Below are positions 1 to 9,266 of a stretch of DNA of 64,000 nt, one piece after another (the first letter of the stretch is position 1; every line of letters begins with the position of its first letter). The DNA comes from an uncultured Porphyromonadaceae bacterium (GTDB lineage: Bacteria > Bacteroidota > Bacteroidia > Bacteroidales > Muribaculaceae). Position numbers and translations under genes: made by a program. Location of the stretch: NCBI GenBank assembly GCA_900541835.1, contig UQLL01000009.1:7974-71973 (forward strand), read 5' to 3'. The notes under the pieces were generated by a model. The model worked only from the letters and a program-made list of their open reading frames with translations. It was not told where the DNA came from and made no database searches.

Positions 1-1
1 G

Positions 2-946
2 TGGAAGTCGCCCAACGGCACCATCCGCTCCATCCTCGACGGCACCGTGTTCCGCACCCCCATCTGTCTGGACAGCATCCATCCGGCAGTGCGCAACTGG
101 GAGAAGCCCATCACCATCGCCCGCCACGCCTACGGCGACGTCTACAAGAGCGTCGAGATCCGCGCCGACCAGGCCGGCACCGCCAAGCTCGTCTTCATCC
201 CCGCCGGAGGAGAGAGCACCGAGGAGGTAACCATCCACGAGTTCAAGGGCCCCGGCGTGCTCCAGGGCATGCACAACACCGACAAGTCCATCCGCTCTTT
301 CGCCCACTCCTGCTTCAAGTTCGCCATCGACACCAAGCAGGACCTCTGGTTCTCCACCAAGGACACCATTTCCAAGAAGTACGACGCCCAGTTCCGCGAA
401 ATCTTCGAGGAGATCTACGAGAACGAGTACAAGGCAGACTTCGAGCGCCTCGGACTGGAGTACTTCTATACCCTGATCGACGACGCCGTTGCACGCGTGA
501 TCCGCTCCAAGGGCGGCTTCATCTGGGCCTGCAAGAACTACGACGGCGACGTGATGAGCGACATGGTATCGACTGCCTTCGGCTCCCTGGCCATGATGAC
601 CAGCGTGCTCGTGTCGCCCGACGGCAACTACGAGTACGAGGCCGCCCACGGCACCGTCACCCGCCACTACTACAAGTATCTGAAGGGCGAGGAGACCTCC
701 ACGAACCCCATGGCCACCATCTTCGCCTGGAGCGGCGCCCTGCGCAAGCGCGGCGAGCTCGACGGCCTCAACGACCTGGTGAAGTACGCCGACGCCCTCG
801 AGGACGCCTGCTTCGACACCCTCAACGCCGGCACCGTCACCAAGGACCTCGTCAACCTCATGGACGCCTCCGCCATGCCCAAGGCTGTCAACAGCGCCGA
901 CTTCCTCAAGGCCATCCGCGCCAACCTCGAGAAGCGCCTCGCCTAA
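2..946 (+). CDS. icd: NADP-dependent isocitrate dehydrogenase, C-terminal part (5' end outside window)
   Basis: Oxidative decarboxylation of isocitrate to 2-oxoglutarate in the TCA cycle (cytoplasm). The open frame enters the window at base 2, so about 314 residues are visible and the N-terminus is missing. It begins with WKSPNGTIRSILDGTVFR, the isocitrate/NADP-binding signature of the eukaryote-like (type II) NADP enzyme of about 410 residues. Further signatures are the metal-binding stretch KNYDGDVMSDM near residue 180 and EAAHGTVTRHY near residue 215. The frame ends in TAA at 944-946 and is followed by a strong hairpin terminator. Family assignment is firm. Cofactor specificity is from family resemblance only. 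Confidence 0.95.
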   Translation, partial: WKSPNGTIRSILDGTVFRTPICLDSIHPAVRNWEKPITIARHAYGDVYKSVEIRADQAGTAKLVFIPAGGESTEEVTIHEFKGPGVLQGMHNTDKSIRSFAHSCFKFAIDTKQDLWFSTKDTISKKYDAQFREIFEEIYENEYKADFERLGLEYFYTLIDDAVARVIRSKGGFIWACKNYDGDVMSDMVSTAFGSLAMMTSVLVSPDGNYEYEAAHGTVTRHYYKYLKGEETSTNPMATIFAWSGALRKRGELDGLNDLVKYADALEDACFDTLNAGTVTKDLVNLMDASAMPKAVNSADFLKAIRANLEKRLA

Positions 947-971
947 AACCCCGCAACTGAGGCATGACTTA

Positions 972-1012
972 AAGGGCTGACTCCCGCAACCGGGAATCAG
1001 CCCTTATTTTGT
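972..1012 (+). terminator. Hairpin terminator after isocitrate dehydrogenase
   Basis: A 15-bp stem with one mismatch (972-986 with 991-1005) has a 4-nt loop and is followed by TTTT. It lies 25 nt after the icd stop and faces the 3' end of the convergent gene at 1051, so it may serve both strands. Confidence 0.8.
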
Positions 1013-1050
1013 ATTGTCCAATAATAATTGCAGCGGTAAAAGATGACAGG

Positions 1051-4000
1051 TTATCGTACAATCACTTTGGCGGAGCGGTCACCTACGCGCACCAGGTAAA
1101 CATCGGCAGGGAGTTCCACCCGCAAGTCGGCCTGTGGTGTGCCGTGGAAGCAGACTATGCCGTCGGCTGCCGTGACAGTCACCTGCTTGCCTGAGCATCC
1201 GGTGACGGCGATATATCCCTGTCCGGCCTCTATGCCCGACTCGGCGGCAGTCAGGTCAACGGCGCAGCGTGCCGAATACGAGTTGCTCGGCGCCGACTCA
1301 TCGCCGTCTGTATAGATGGCGGTGACCTGATAGATGTGCTCCCCTTCGGGAACCTCTGAGTCCGTAAAGACGCGGTCAGCGACCGGTTCGGCATTCATGC
1401 GCTTCCCGTCGCGGTACACGGCATATCCGCACACCTGACGCGGGGCTGCGCGGAAGGTAAAGTCGTCGAGCAGGAGCATTCCGGCTCCTGTGGCATTACT
1501 GCGGATGGCGAAGAACTTCGTACCGGCGGGCACCTCCAGAGAATATTGCGTCCATATGCCGGGTACCTTGGCCACGGTCTGTTTGAGCGTAAAGTCGGCC
1601 CAGTCGCGACCACCTTCCGAGCAATATACCTGCATCTTCTCCGGCAGTCCGGCGGCATAGCTGCGGGCCCAGAACGTAATGGTCTGTGCCGAGCCGTCAA
1701 GCATAGGCGAGATGGCGCGGTCATCGACTGTACCGTCGTCATAAAGGAACATTGAGGCGAGACACTTCCTGCCTCCATGCACGTCAAAAGTCGAGTCGAG
1801 TGCGGCTGTCTTCTCCAGTACGAAGAATGAGCGGTGGCTGAGCATCGGCTGATTGGGCAGCGTGAAGTTCTTGAAACCGCCGATGCCGCCACGGTCGGCA
1901 TCTACCATAGTCCAGTCGCCGATTCTCTTGTAAGCCCATGACTCCAGCCTCTCGCAGTCCTCTCCTTCAAGATTCTGCTCCGTAAGTTCGGGCGAGAGCC
2001 AATGGAGGGAGACATTGCGGCCCGAAACATGTCCGTCCAGAGCAGCGGGAGCAGGTTTGACGGAATATTCGCGTTCCACGGCCACCTGTTCCGATGCATT
2101 GTCGTCGTCATTTTCATCCTTGGCATAGCGCACCACGGCATGATACAGGGCCTTGGCGTCGGTCTGATCGAAACCGAGAGAACAGAGGGCTTCGACATCC
2201 ACCCTTCCGCCGGGAACTATCGGAGTACCCTGCACTGTGGTGAATGGCCCGGCATCGCCCTGACGGTAAAACTCGACCGTATAGCCGGACGCCTCCCCGG
2301 CGCCGGTATTCTCCACGGTGGCGCTGACGGCAAATTCCTCGTTTGCCCGCACACTCTCGGGAGCATCGACAGCCACGACGGCGAGATTATTGTCCACCTC
2401 CTGACACACTTCCATGCGATCGACCATCATGTATGTAAACTTCTTGCAGGTAGCCTGCAGGCCCACCTGAACCTTCTTGCCGCTATACGGGGCAAGGCTG
2501 ACACTGATGCGGCGCCAGGCGGAGGTGTCGCCGGAGCAGAGTTCGTCGACGGTGCCGCTGCGCAGCACTTTCCATTCGTCAGTATCGGACAGACGCACCA
2601 TAACTTCAAGTATGTTGTTGTTGCGCGTGAGGCCTGCTGCGTCATTCTTGGCCATATTGTAGGTATAGAAAGTGAAGACGGGACGGGAGAGATTGCCCAG
2701 GTCTATGTTGCCCGAAGCCAACTGCGACTTGCCATCGATTTTGGTAAACTTGCCTGCGAGGAAACCGTTATCACGGTCGGAGGAGATGATACCCAGGTCG
2801 CCGTCCCCCTGCATGGTCCATGTGGCTCCGTTGTTTTCCACCACCCTTGTAGCCAGCACATGAGTCATCCTCTTGGCGGCGAAAGACTCTTTGTAGGGAG
2901 TTGTATAGGGCGTACCGACAGGCGACATCGGGCCGCCGAGGCCGGAAGATGTACCTTGGGAGCTTACAGCGAATACAGCCACCTGAAAGAATCTCTGAGC
3001 ATCATTCTCCTCACAGACTTTATAAGTAAAGCTGTTGTCGGTGATGTTCTGCCCGTAGATGGTCTTGGTGTCGGATGCTTTTGTGATCGTATATATAAGC
3101 GGCGTGGAGCCGAACAGCTTGCCGTTGACGTCGGTCGTGGGAGCATCCCAGCTGATGGTGACTGTGCCGACAGGATTCTCGACCATGCGGATGTTGCTCA
3201 CGGGCGACGGCTTGTCGAGGCCGATTATTGCAGAAGCCTCCACGGGGATGCCGGAGCCGAAGTCATTCTGGCAGACTACGCTCCATGTGTGCTGACCTGT
3301 GGCGGGCACTCCCTCGTCGGTCCATAAGAAATCGGAGCCGGGTGTGCGCGACGGGAAGGTGGCCACCGGCTCTCCGTTGCGCGAAATCGCAATCGAGGTG
3401 ATGGCTGACAGAGGCTTGCCGTCCATAGTCTTGTCAGGCAGGCGGCAGGTGATTGTGGCCTTGTAGGCGCCGTATATGTCGGGGATGACTTTAAGGCTGT
3501 CCACAACGGCCGGCGCGTTGCCGTCGATAGGTTCGCTTATGCTCAGATTGTCCACGAACAGATAGTTCATGTTCTTGTCGGAGATGCCGTGCACGCCGAT
3601 ATAATACTTGCCATCGGCCGGAGCGGTGAAGTAGCCGCCATAGTTGACCACCACCTTGTCGGGCACCACGGTAGGTTCTATCAAGGCAGTTGTCATTCCC
3701 TCGACGTTCGGAGCGGTGCCGATTTTGACTTCGAAGCGTTCCGGATATTTGTAGTTTGAGTTATGGGAATCGAGTGACACTTTATAGATTTTGCCCTTCT
3801 CCATGCGGATAGCGGGAGTTATGAGCCAGTCGTCCATAGCCTTGGTGCCGGAATACTTGACGCGCACGCATTGCTCGGCCGCAGTGTTATAGTGGTCCCA
3901 TGTAATCTTGTCGGAGTTGGCGTCGATGACCACAAACTCGTCGAGCACCGCCTTGGTGTCGAAAGTCTGAAGATAGGGGGCGGCGTAGCTGCCCATCCCG

Positions 4001-5556
4001 AACCTGTTGGACTGAGCCGCGGAGGAGACACGCCCGTTGCATGAGACTGTCACCACATAATAATATATAGTATATTTGTCGGGTTCAGGCAGCGGATCCT
4101 CTATGGATGTGACGGCGGTATCGGCAGCCACGACCACGCGGTCGGGGAGGCGGCGGACAGTATAACGTATCTTTTCGGGATCCATATAACCGCCGTTGAC
4201 GGTTGCTGTAACAGGTTTCCAGCTCACCTTGACCTTACCGTCGGAGTAAGTGGCGGTGACTGTGGTGGGTTTGGGAGTGTCATTGCCCACATACATCTGG
4301 GCGTGCGCCTTAGGGCTGTCACCCCGGTCGTTGCTCACCAGCACGGAGAAATATTTCTTGCCGGCCTCAGCCACTGTCACGTCCACACTCGCCTCCTGTC
4401 CGTACGAGCAGGTTCCCGAGGCCGTGCTGATGCCGTTGACAAAGACAGTGTAAGTCATATTGCCAGAGGCGGAAGCTCCGTTGAACAGTGTCGCAGGGCA
4501 TTTGAACCTGACCTTTCCTTCCAGAGTACCCTGGGGAAAGAGGAGTTCAAGACCTGTCACGGCCGCCGGAGCAAGAGAGTCTGTTTCGTACGGAATGAAG
4601 AGGCCCCCTATCTCGTCCTTGTACTGAAACTCGCAGAGCTTGGTGGCGGCTCCGGTAGTGAGGTTCACCTCGTAGAGGTAGCCGGACTCATCCTCGGGAT
4701 TTACGGTCCAGAACATACGGCCTGTGCGACGGTCTATGGTGGCGCCGGAGACATACTTAGGCACAGCACCGGTGGCTCCGAGCCGGGTCATGGCTCCGGT
4801 CGAGGGTGTCACCTTATAGGCGTCGCCGACCATGTCAACGGCATAGATGAAACCGTCGTTACCCCATGCGCAGGCGTTCCATTGCGCGGGGCAGTCGGCT
4901 ATGAAGGTCCACTTGTTGGTGTTGACGTCGAAGCGTCCGTACTTGAACTGCGTGCCGGTCAGATACTGACCGTAGGCGGTGTTGCCGTCGGTGCAGAGGG
5001 CAAACGGCAGAGCTCCGGCCTGGATGGTGCTGACGGGGCGCTTCACCTCTTTCCATGTGGTGATGTCGTAAGCCTTGTAACGGGGAACGTTTACACCGCC
5101 GTTAGGGTCCGGATAATAGTTGTGATAGATACCGTCGATAAGCACGGCGGAGTAACAGCCCCCGAGATTGGAGTTCTTGACGGCTGTGAACTCACCGGTG
5201 TCGGTGAATTTCCAGATGCCTGCATGGACCGGCTTGGAGGAACCTTCGGCCTTTTCAGAAAAGGTCACGTTGCCGTAAAGCTCTACGCCTCCGGTGGCGC
5301 GGCGCATCTGTGCGGCCACGGATACAGGAGGAGCTATGAATCCCTCCACGGCCCGGGCCGCATCCTGCGGGCGTGAAGACTCTGTGCGGAAGAGCATTTG
5401 CGGGAGGGTTTCGCATTCGGGCTGCGCCGTCAGCGTGCTGCGGGCTTCGGCCCCTCCGCAGGTTGCCGACACTTTCGGTACCGGCTGTGCCGACGAGTGT
5501 CCTGCGCTAAGCAAAACCGCCGCCATGGCAAGCAGATGTTTGGTCAGTTTTCTCAT
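1051..5556 (-). CDS. Large secreted multidomain protein with FN3 and choice-of-anchor-J-like domains and a sorting-like C-terminus
   Basis: A predicted extracellular or surface protein of 1501 aa; substrate unknown. The start is set at the Met of MRKLTKHLLAMAAVLLSAG, which opens a classic signal peptide (about residues 1-23). The frame is open upstream, but that would place 21 charged residues before it. After an N-terminal part resembling a WD/kelch-like propeller (about 90-330), fibronectin-III-like segments alternate with three jelly-roll (cleaved-adhesin / choice-of-anchor J) regions, roughly 520-675, 880-1055 and 1200-1370, each with a DWLITP, FYTY or ISPML-type core and a DNL/DDF end. 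The last ~60 residues end in VYLVRVGDRSAKVIVR, like a type IX secretion sorting domain. Divergent from the Crp-type regulator at 5714. Domain names rest on pattern resemblance. Confidence 0.8.
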   Translation of the reverse strand: MRKLTKHLLAMAAVLLSAGHSSAQPVPKVSATCGGAEARSTLTAQPECETLPQMLFRTESSRPQDAARAVEGFIAPPVSVAAQMRRATGGVELYGNVTFSEKAEGSSKPVHAGIWKFTDTGEFTAVKNSNLGGCYSAVLIDGIYHNYYPDPNGGVNVPRYKAYDITTWKEVKRPVSTIQAGALPFALCTDGNTAYGQYLTGTQFKYGRFDVNTNKWTFIADCPAQWNACAWGNDGFIYAVDMVGDAYKVTPSTGAMTRLGATGAVPKYVSGATIDRRTGRMFWTVNPEDESGYLYEVNLTTGAATKLCEFQYKDEIGGLFIPYETDSLAPAAVTGLELLFPQGTLEGKVRFKCPATLFNGASASGNMTYTVFVNGISTASGTCSYGQEASVDVTVAEAGKKYFSVLVSNDRGDSPKAHAQMYVGNDTPKPTTVTATYSDGKVKVSWKPVTATVNGGYMDPEKIRYTVRRLPDRVVVAADTAVTSIEDPLPEPDKYTIYYYVVTVSCNGRVSSAAQSNRFGMGSYAAPYLQTFDTKAVLDEFVVIDANSDKITWDHYNTAAEQCVRVKYSGTKAMDDWLITPAIRMEKGKIYKVSLDSHNSNYKYPERFEVKIGTAPNVEGMTTALIEPTVVPDKVVVNYGGYFTAPADGKYYIGVHGISDKNMNYLFVDNLSISEPIDGNAPAVVDSLKVIPDIYGAYKATITCRLPDKTMDGKPLSAITSIAISRNGEPVATFPSRTPGSDFLWTDEGVPATGQHTWSVVCQNDFGSGIPVEASAIIGLDKPSPVSNIRMVENPVGTVTISWDAPTTDVNGKLFGSTPLIYTITKASDTKTIYGQNITDNSFTYKVCEENDAQRFFQVAVFAVSSQGTSSGLGGPMSPVGTPYTTPYKESFAAKRMTHVLATRVVENNGATWTMQGDGDLGIISSDRDNGFLAGKFTKIDGKSQLASGNIDLGNLSRPVFTFYTYNMAKNDAAGLTRNNNILEVMVRLSDTDEWKVLRSGTVDELCSGDTSAWRRISVSLAPYSGKKVQVGLQATCKKFTYMMVDRMEVCQEVDNNLAVVAVDAPESVRANEEFAVSATVENTGAGEASGYTVEFYRQGDAGPFTTVQGTPIVPGGRVDVEALCSLGFDQTDAKALYHAVVRYAKDENDDDNASEQVAVEREYSVKPAPAALDGHVSGRNVSLHWLSPELTEQNLEGEDCERLESWAYKRIGDWTMVDADRGGIGGFKNFTLPNQPMLSHRSFFVLEKTAALDSTFDVHGGRKCLASMFLYDDGTVDDRAISPMLDGSAQTITFWARSYAAGLPEKMQVYCSEGGRDWADFTLKQTVAKVPGIWTQYSLEVPAGTKFFAIRSNATGAGMLLLDDFTFRAAPRQVCGYAVYRDGKRMNAEPVADRVFTDSEVPEGEHIYQVTAIYTDGDESAPSNSYSARCAVDLTAAESGIEAGQGYIAVTGCSGKQVTVTAADGIVCFHGTPQADLRVELPADVYLVRVGDRSAKVIVR

Positions 5557-5584
5557 TGTGATAAAATTATGTTTTTTGTCCGCT

Positions 5585-5593
5585 GCAAAGTTA
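5585..5593 (-). promoter_or_regulatory. Bacteroidetes -7 element for the 1501-aa secreted protein
   Basis: TAACTTTGC on the minus strand, 28 nt upstream of the chosen start at 5556. Its position supports that start and argues against the longer open frame. Confidence 0.65.
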
Positions 5594-5713
5594 GAGACTC
5601 TTTCCTCACTGAAAAACAAGCATTTTTTAATATAGATTAAGAACCAGCCGGGGTTGGGACATATTATAAAATATTTGTTTCAGCGCGGTTGTTGAAAACT
5701 ATAAATACAGATT

Positions 5714-6331
5714 ATGAGAAAGCCTAAAAGTGAGCCGTCATTGCACGAGATGTTCAATAAATATCACTGGCTAAGCCGCGAATGTACGGATGCGCTGGAA
5801 TCTATCGCCGTACGCGAGGAGTTCAGTCCCGAACAGGTGATGGTGCGCCAGGGCGAAATATGCGATTATATTTTTCTGAATGCAAAGGGGATAACTCGTG
5901 TTTCAATGGCCAAGAACGGTAAAGCCGACACCATCTGCTTCGGTGGCGTCGGCGATGTGTTCATGTCTTTCCGGACTCTTCATACGGGGGAGCCAGCCCT
6001 TTTTACACTGTCTGCGGTGAGCGAGGTGGCGGCATACCGCATCCCTGTAAGGAAGTTCCGAAATCTGAGGGTAAAGTATCAGGAACTCGACACATGGCTC
6101 GCAAACCTGCTCATTGAGCAAATCTACAGTTTCGAGATGCTCTACTCGCTTCTGACGCTGTCGCCGGCCGAGGAGCGGCTGAAGAATTTCTGGGATTTCA
6201 ACACTGACAATCTGCGGCATCTGCCGCGCACCAAGCTCTCGCGCGTGGTGCCCCTGAAGATTCTGGCGCAATATCTGGGCATGGCTCCGCAGACTCTCAG
6301 TAAGCTGCGCCGCAAGTATGTGGGTAAATAG
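5714..6331 (+). CDS. Crp/Fnr family transcriptional regulator
   Basis: A 205-aa cytoplasmic regulator. Residues about 15-125 form a cyclic-nucleotide-binding-like beta barrel (VRQGEICDYIFLNAKGITRV and the following strands). A long dimerisation helix spans about 125-155, and a short winged-helix HTH ends in LAQYLGMAPQTLSKLRRKY. This is the usual size and form of Bacteroidetes Crp-like proteins, which often do not bind cAMP. It is divergently transcribed from the 1501-aa secreted protein with about 155 nt between starts, so control of that neighbour or of itself is plausible but inferred. No canonical ribosome-binding site is evident, as is normal in this group. Confidence 0.88.
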   Translation: MRKPKSEPSLHEMFNKYHWLSRECTDALESIAVREEFSPEQVMVRQGEICDYIFLNAKGITRVSMAKNGKADTICFGGVGDVFMSFRTLHTGEPALFTLSAVSEVAAYRIPVRKFRNLRVKYQELDTWLANLLIEQIYSFEMLYSLLTLSPAEERLKNFWDFNTDNLRHLPRTKLSRVVPLKILAQYLGMAPQTLSKLRRKYVGK

Positions 6332-6363
6332 GCGGAGGTCAGCGCTTTGGGGAGGGCGCGGGA

Positions 6364-6400
6364 CGGGGGCGGGGCGCCAGTCACACGCGCCCCGCCCCCG
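6364..6400. terminator. GC-rich perfect hairpin between convergent genes
   Basis: Perfect 14-bp inverted repeat (6364-6377 with 6387-6400) with a 9-nt loop. It sits between the convergent Crp-like regulator and the BspA-like gene. There is no T-run, so it may act as a transcript-end stabiliser as much as a terminator. Confidence 0.6.
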
Positions 6401-6420
6401 CAGGTTAGGTGGGTAGGGGG

Positions 6421-8592
6421 TTACGGAACGTACTGCTTGCGGACGGAGCCGTCGCTGTAGCGGATGATGTTCACGCTGCCGCGCACGGGCTCGGCCACGC
6501 GCAGGCCGTCGAGGGTATGGATCTCCGTCACGCGCACGTCGTCGGCAATGCCCTCCACGCCGTCGGCGTCGCCGAGGATGGTTTTGAAGAGGCGCCAGCC
6601 TGGTGCCTGCCTATATGCCTCCAGGGCGGCGGCGGGCACGTGCAGGGTGCAGTAGTCGTAGAGGGAGTCCCCGTTGTAGTTGGTCCAGTCGGAGAAGGCG
6701 CGGGTGGCCACGTCTTCGGTGATGGCCGGAGGTGTGGGCATCTTGGCCACGACGCTCTTGAACGGGCAGCGGGCAAAAGCTTTCGGCCCGATTTTCTGAA
6801 GGGTGGAGGGAAGCACTATCTCCGTCAGGTCCGGGCAGAGCGAAATGCCCAGGTTCTGCACTTCGACCAAGCCTTCGTGGAGGATGACCTTGGTGGGACC
6901 TGCATAGTTGATGGCGCTGGAGCCTATCACCTTGACGCCGGGGCCGAAGTCCACGGTCAGCAGCGAGAAGCAGTGGCCGAAGCAGGTGTTGCCCACCGTG
7001 TCGACCCCCTCGGGGATGGTGATGGAGGTGAGCTTGGAATCGTAGAAGGCGCCGTCACCGATGTGGCGCAGGCCGTCGGGGAGCTTGACCTCGGCGAACT
7101 GCGACTTGAAGAAGGCGTCATCGCCGATATAGGTCACCGATGCCGGTATGTCAATGGACGTGAGTGGGCAGTTGGCGAAGGTGCCGTTGGGGATTGCCTT
7201 GAGTCCGGCGGGGAGCTGACAGCTCTCCAGCGCCTCGCAAGTGTGGAACACGGCCTCGCCCAGTTCTTTCACCGAAGCGGGTATAGAGGCCCTGGTTATG
7301 CTCGAGCAGTCGGAGAAGGCATAGCCCTCAAGCACTTCGATCCCTTCGGGAAGCATCATCTCGGTAAAACCCAGCACTCCGACGAAGGCGCTGTCGCCGA
7401 TGCGGCGCAGCTTGCCCGTGAACGGGAAGTTCTTCAGTTCCTCGCAGTAGATGAATGCCGACTCGCCGATGTCCTCCAGCCCTTGGCAGCCGCTAACGGT
7501 GGTGAGCGACGGACACTCCTCGAAAGCGTTCTTGCCGATTGTCCTGAGCGAGGCGGGGATGGAGACCGTCACGAGGCTCTCCTTTCCCACGAAGCAGCCT
7601 CCCTCTATGGCCACGATGCCGTCGGGCACCACGATGTCAGCAGCCGGCTCACCGGCGCAGAACACCATGATCTTGTCCTTGAGGTTGGTGAGCACGCCGT
7701 TCTCCACGGCGAAGTTCACGCTTCCCTCGGCCACCCTTACCTCCTTGAGCGCATTGGCTGCATAGAATGCGCAGGAACCTATGCTTTCCAGACTCGCGGG
7801 CAGGGTCAGAGACGCCAGCTTGACGCGGCTGAAGGCGAAGTAACCAATCTCCTTCAGCCCCTCACCAAGGTTGAGCGTCTCCAGGGGTCTGATGCCGTAG
7901 AAAGAGTAGTCGCCGAGTTCTTCCACTCCGGCCGGCACGGTGAATGCCGTGGCCTCCAGGCCGCCGCCATAGTGGAGCAGGCTCTTGCGGCCCTTGGAAT
8001 AGAGTATGCCGTCGGCGGCCTCGAACCAAGGGTTGGCGGCGTCGACGGTAATCTGCTTGAGGGCGGTGCCGCAGAAGGCGCTCGGCGACAGGTCCTTGAC
8101 TTTGGCGCCTATGGTGACGCTCTCCAGGCCGCTGTTGTAGAAGGCGTTCTCGTCAACGGTGGTGACGCCGCCGGGTATGGTGATGCTCTTGAGGCCCTTA
8201 TCGCCCATGAAAGCCTGCATGCCTATCACGGAGAGCCTGGAGTTGAGGGTGACGGAGGTCAGGGTGGGAATGATGCCGAAGGCACGAAGCCCCATGCTCT
8301 CGACGTTCTCGCCCAGCACCAGGGTGACGAGCTCCTGGCCCTGGAAGGCCATCATGGCCACCTCGGCCACAGGGTAGGTGGTTCCGTTGTACGCAACGGT
8401 AGCGGGTATAACCAGGTTCTCGTCGAACTGGTCTGCGGCGAAGCCGGTCAGCACGGCCTTGCCGTGCTCGATGCTGTATGCGAGTTTACCTTCGGTGAAG
8501 GTCTGCGCTTTGATTGCCGTTGAAGCAATAGTGACGCAAATCAAACTCCACATAAGGCGCCGTGGCGCCCATCTCTGTAGAGATCTTTTCAT
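6421..8592 (-). CDS. BspA-type leucine-rich repeat secreted protein
   Basis: A 723-aa predicted surface or secreted protein. An N-terminal signal peptide (about 1-29, ending ASTAIKAQ) is followed by some 20 tandem 22-24-residue LRR_5 repeats. These have the pattern L-x-x-I-x-I-P-x-x-V-x-x-I-x-x-x-A-F, for example LKSITIPGGVTTVDENAF and LTSIDIPASVTYIGDDAF. The last ~45 residues (VTEIHTLDGLRVAEPVRGSV...YVP) resemble the short C-terminal tail common on exported Bacteroidales proteins. BspA-like proteins in Tannerella and Treponema bind host matrix proteins. An adhesive role here is inference. Confidence 0.88.
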   Translation of the reverse strand: MKRSLQRWAPRRLMWSLICVTIASTAIKAQTFTEGKLAYSIEHGKAVLTGFAADQFDENLVIPATVAYNGTTYPVAEVAMMAFQGQELVTLVLGENVESMGLRAFGIIPTLTSVTLNSRLSVIGMQAFMGDKGLKSITIPGGVTTVDENAFYNSGLESVTIGAKVKDLSPSAFCGTALKQITVDAANPWFEAADGILYSKGRKSLLHYGGGLEATAFTVPAGVEELGDYSFYGIRPLETLNLGEGLKEIGYFAFSRVKLASLTLPASLESIGSCAFYAANALKEVRVAEGSVNFAVENGVLTNLKDKIMVFCAGEPAADIVVPDGIVAIEGGCFVGKESLVTVSIPASLRTIGKNAFEECPSLTTVSGCQGLEDIGESAFIYCEELKNFPFTGKLRRIGDSAFVGVLGFTEMMLPEGIEVLEGYAFSDCSSITRASIPASVKELGEAVFHTCEALESCQLPAGLKAIPNGTFANCPLTSIDIPASVTYIGDDAFFKSQFAEVKLPDGLRHIGDGAFYDSKLTSITIPEGVDTVGNTCFGHCFSLLTVDFGPGVKVIGSSAINYAGPTKVILHEGLVEVQNLGISLCPDLTEIVLPSTLQKIGPKAFARCPFKSVVAKMPTPPAITEDVATRAFSDWTNYNGDSLYDYCTLHVPAAALEAYRQAPGWRLFKTILGDADGVEGIADDVRVTEIHTLDGLRVAEPVRGSVNIIRYSDGSVRKQYVP

Positions 8593-8666
8593 TTCTTCTG
8601 TCTTGTCTTTTACTTGTTTGTTGATTGTAGTGACTGTGGTTCTTTGCTTATGAAGGACTTATTTTT

Positions 8667-8675
8667 GCAAAGTTA
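8667..8675 (-). promoter_or_regulatory. -7 element for BspA-like gene
   Basis: TAACTTTGC on the minus strand, 74 nt before the start at 8592. No good -33 element was found. Confidence 0.6.
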
Positions 8676-8741
8676 GGACGTTTGAAGCAATTACCCCCTA
8701 AAGCGTTAAAAATAGTAAACAGTCATTCTCATATCGCACTC

Positions 8742-8800
8742 ACCGACTGCACAGCCAAGGCGGTTCCCGGTCAGGAATCGCGCTTGGCTATGCAGTCGGT
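8742..8800. terminator. Long imperfect hairpin (candidate terminator or structured RNA)
   Basis: Arms 8742-8759 and 8783-8800 pair over 18 bp with one mismatch. The stem continues inward (GCGGTTCC with GGAATCGC, one G-U pair) to a small loop. It lies 28 nt past the stop of the 143-aa membrane protein, upstream of the BspA-like promoter. A U-run is lacking on the minus strand. Confidence 0.5.
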
Positions 8801-8827
8801 GGTATTCTTTGTCATTGCGGCCGAGCC

Positions 8828-9259
8828 TCAACGCGGCGCTTTGCTGGCTGGCGCGGGCCTGGCCGCAGGCTTGGCTGGCTTCGGCGCCGCCTTTGCCGGC
8901 GCCGCCTTCCCGGTCCTGGGCTGCGGTTGCGCCTGCTGTTGCGGGCGCGGATGCTCCGGCTTGTTCTCGGAGGAGGCGGAGCGGCGCCCGGCCTTGTCGC
9001 CGGCATAGACGGTGTCGGTGTCGTCGTAGGTGCGGTGGAAGTGGTCACTGGCCTCCTTGGCGGTGCGCGGCAGTACCTTCGACTTGTGCGAGTCAGGAGT
9101 GCCGGGATAGCGGCGCTGCGGCGTCTCCGGCACCGGCTGCTCCCCGCCGATGGTGTCGAACAGAAGCGCCGACACCGCCACGGCTGCGAGAACGAGCCAT
9201 ATCAGCGACGCCCCGCGCGGCCCGCGTCTCCGACGGTGGCTGTGGTGGTAAGAACCCAT
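8828..9259 (-). CDS. Small single-pass membrane protein with Ala/Pro/Lys-rich tail (hypothetical)
   Basis: 143 aa, not recognised. A basic N-terminus (HHSHRRRRGPRG) is followed by one membrane helix, SLIWLVLAAVAVSALLF (about 18-34). The remaining residues are hydrophilic, ending in a low-complexity tail rich in Ala, Pro, Lys and Arg (about 95-143). Basic residues before the helix suggest the tail is periplasmic. It starts 7 nt after the stop of the upstream cysteine-desulfidase-like gene, so it is probably translated from the same mRNA. Low complexity limits any functional claim. Confidence 0.6.
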   Translation of the reverse strand: MGSYHHSHRRRRGPRGASLIWLVLAAVAVSALLFDTIGGEQPVPETPQRRYPGTPDSHKSKVLPRTAKEASDHFHRTYDDTDTVYAGDKAGRRSASSENKPEHPRPQQQAQPQPRTGKAAPAKAAPKPAKPAARPAPASKAPR

Positions 9260-9266
9260 TTTTAAT

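Noticed and set aside
6409..8523. Plus-strand open frame of about 704 codons opposite the BspA-like gene
   Set aside because: A mirror of the repetitive LRR coding sequence; no recognisable domain or start signal.
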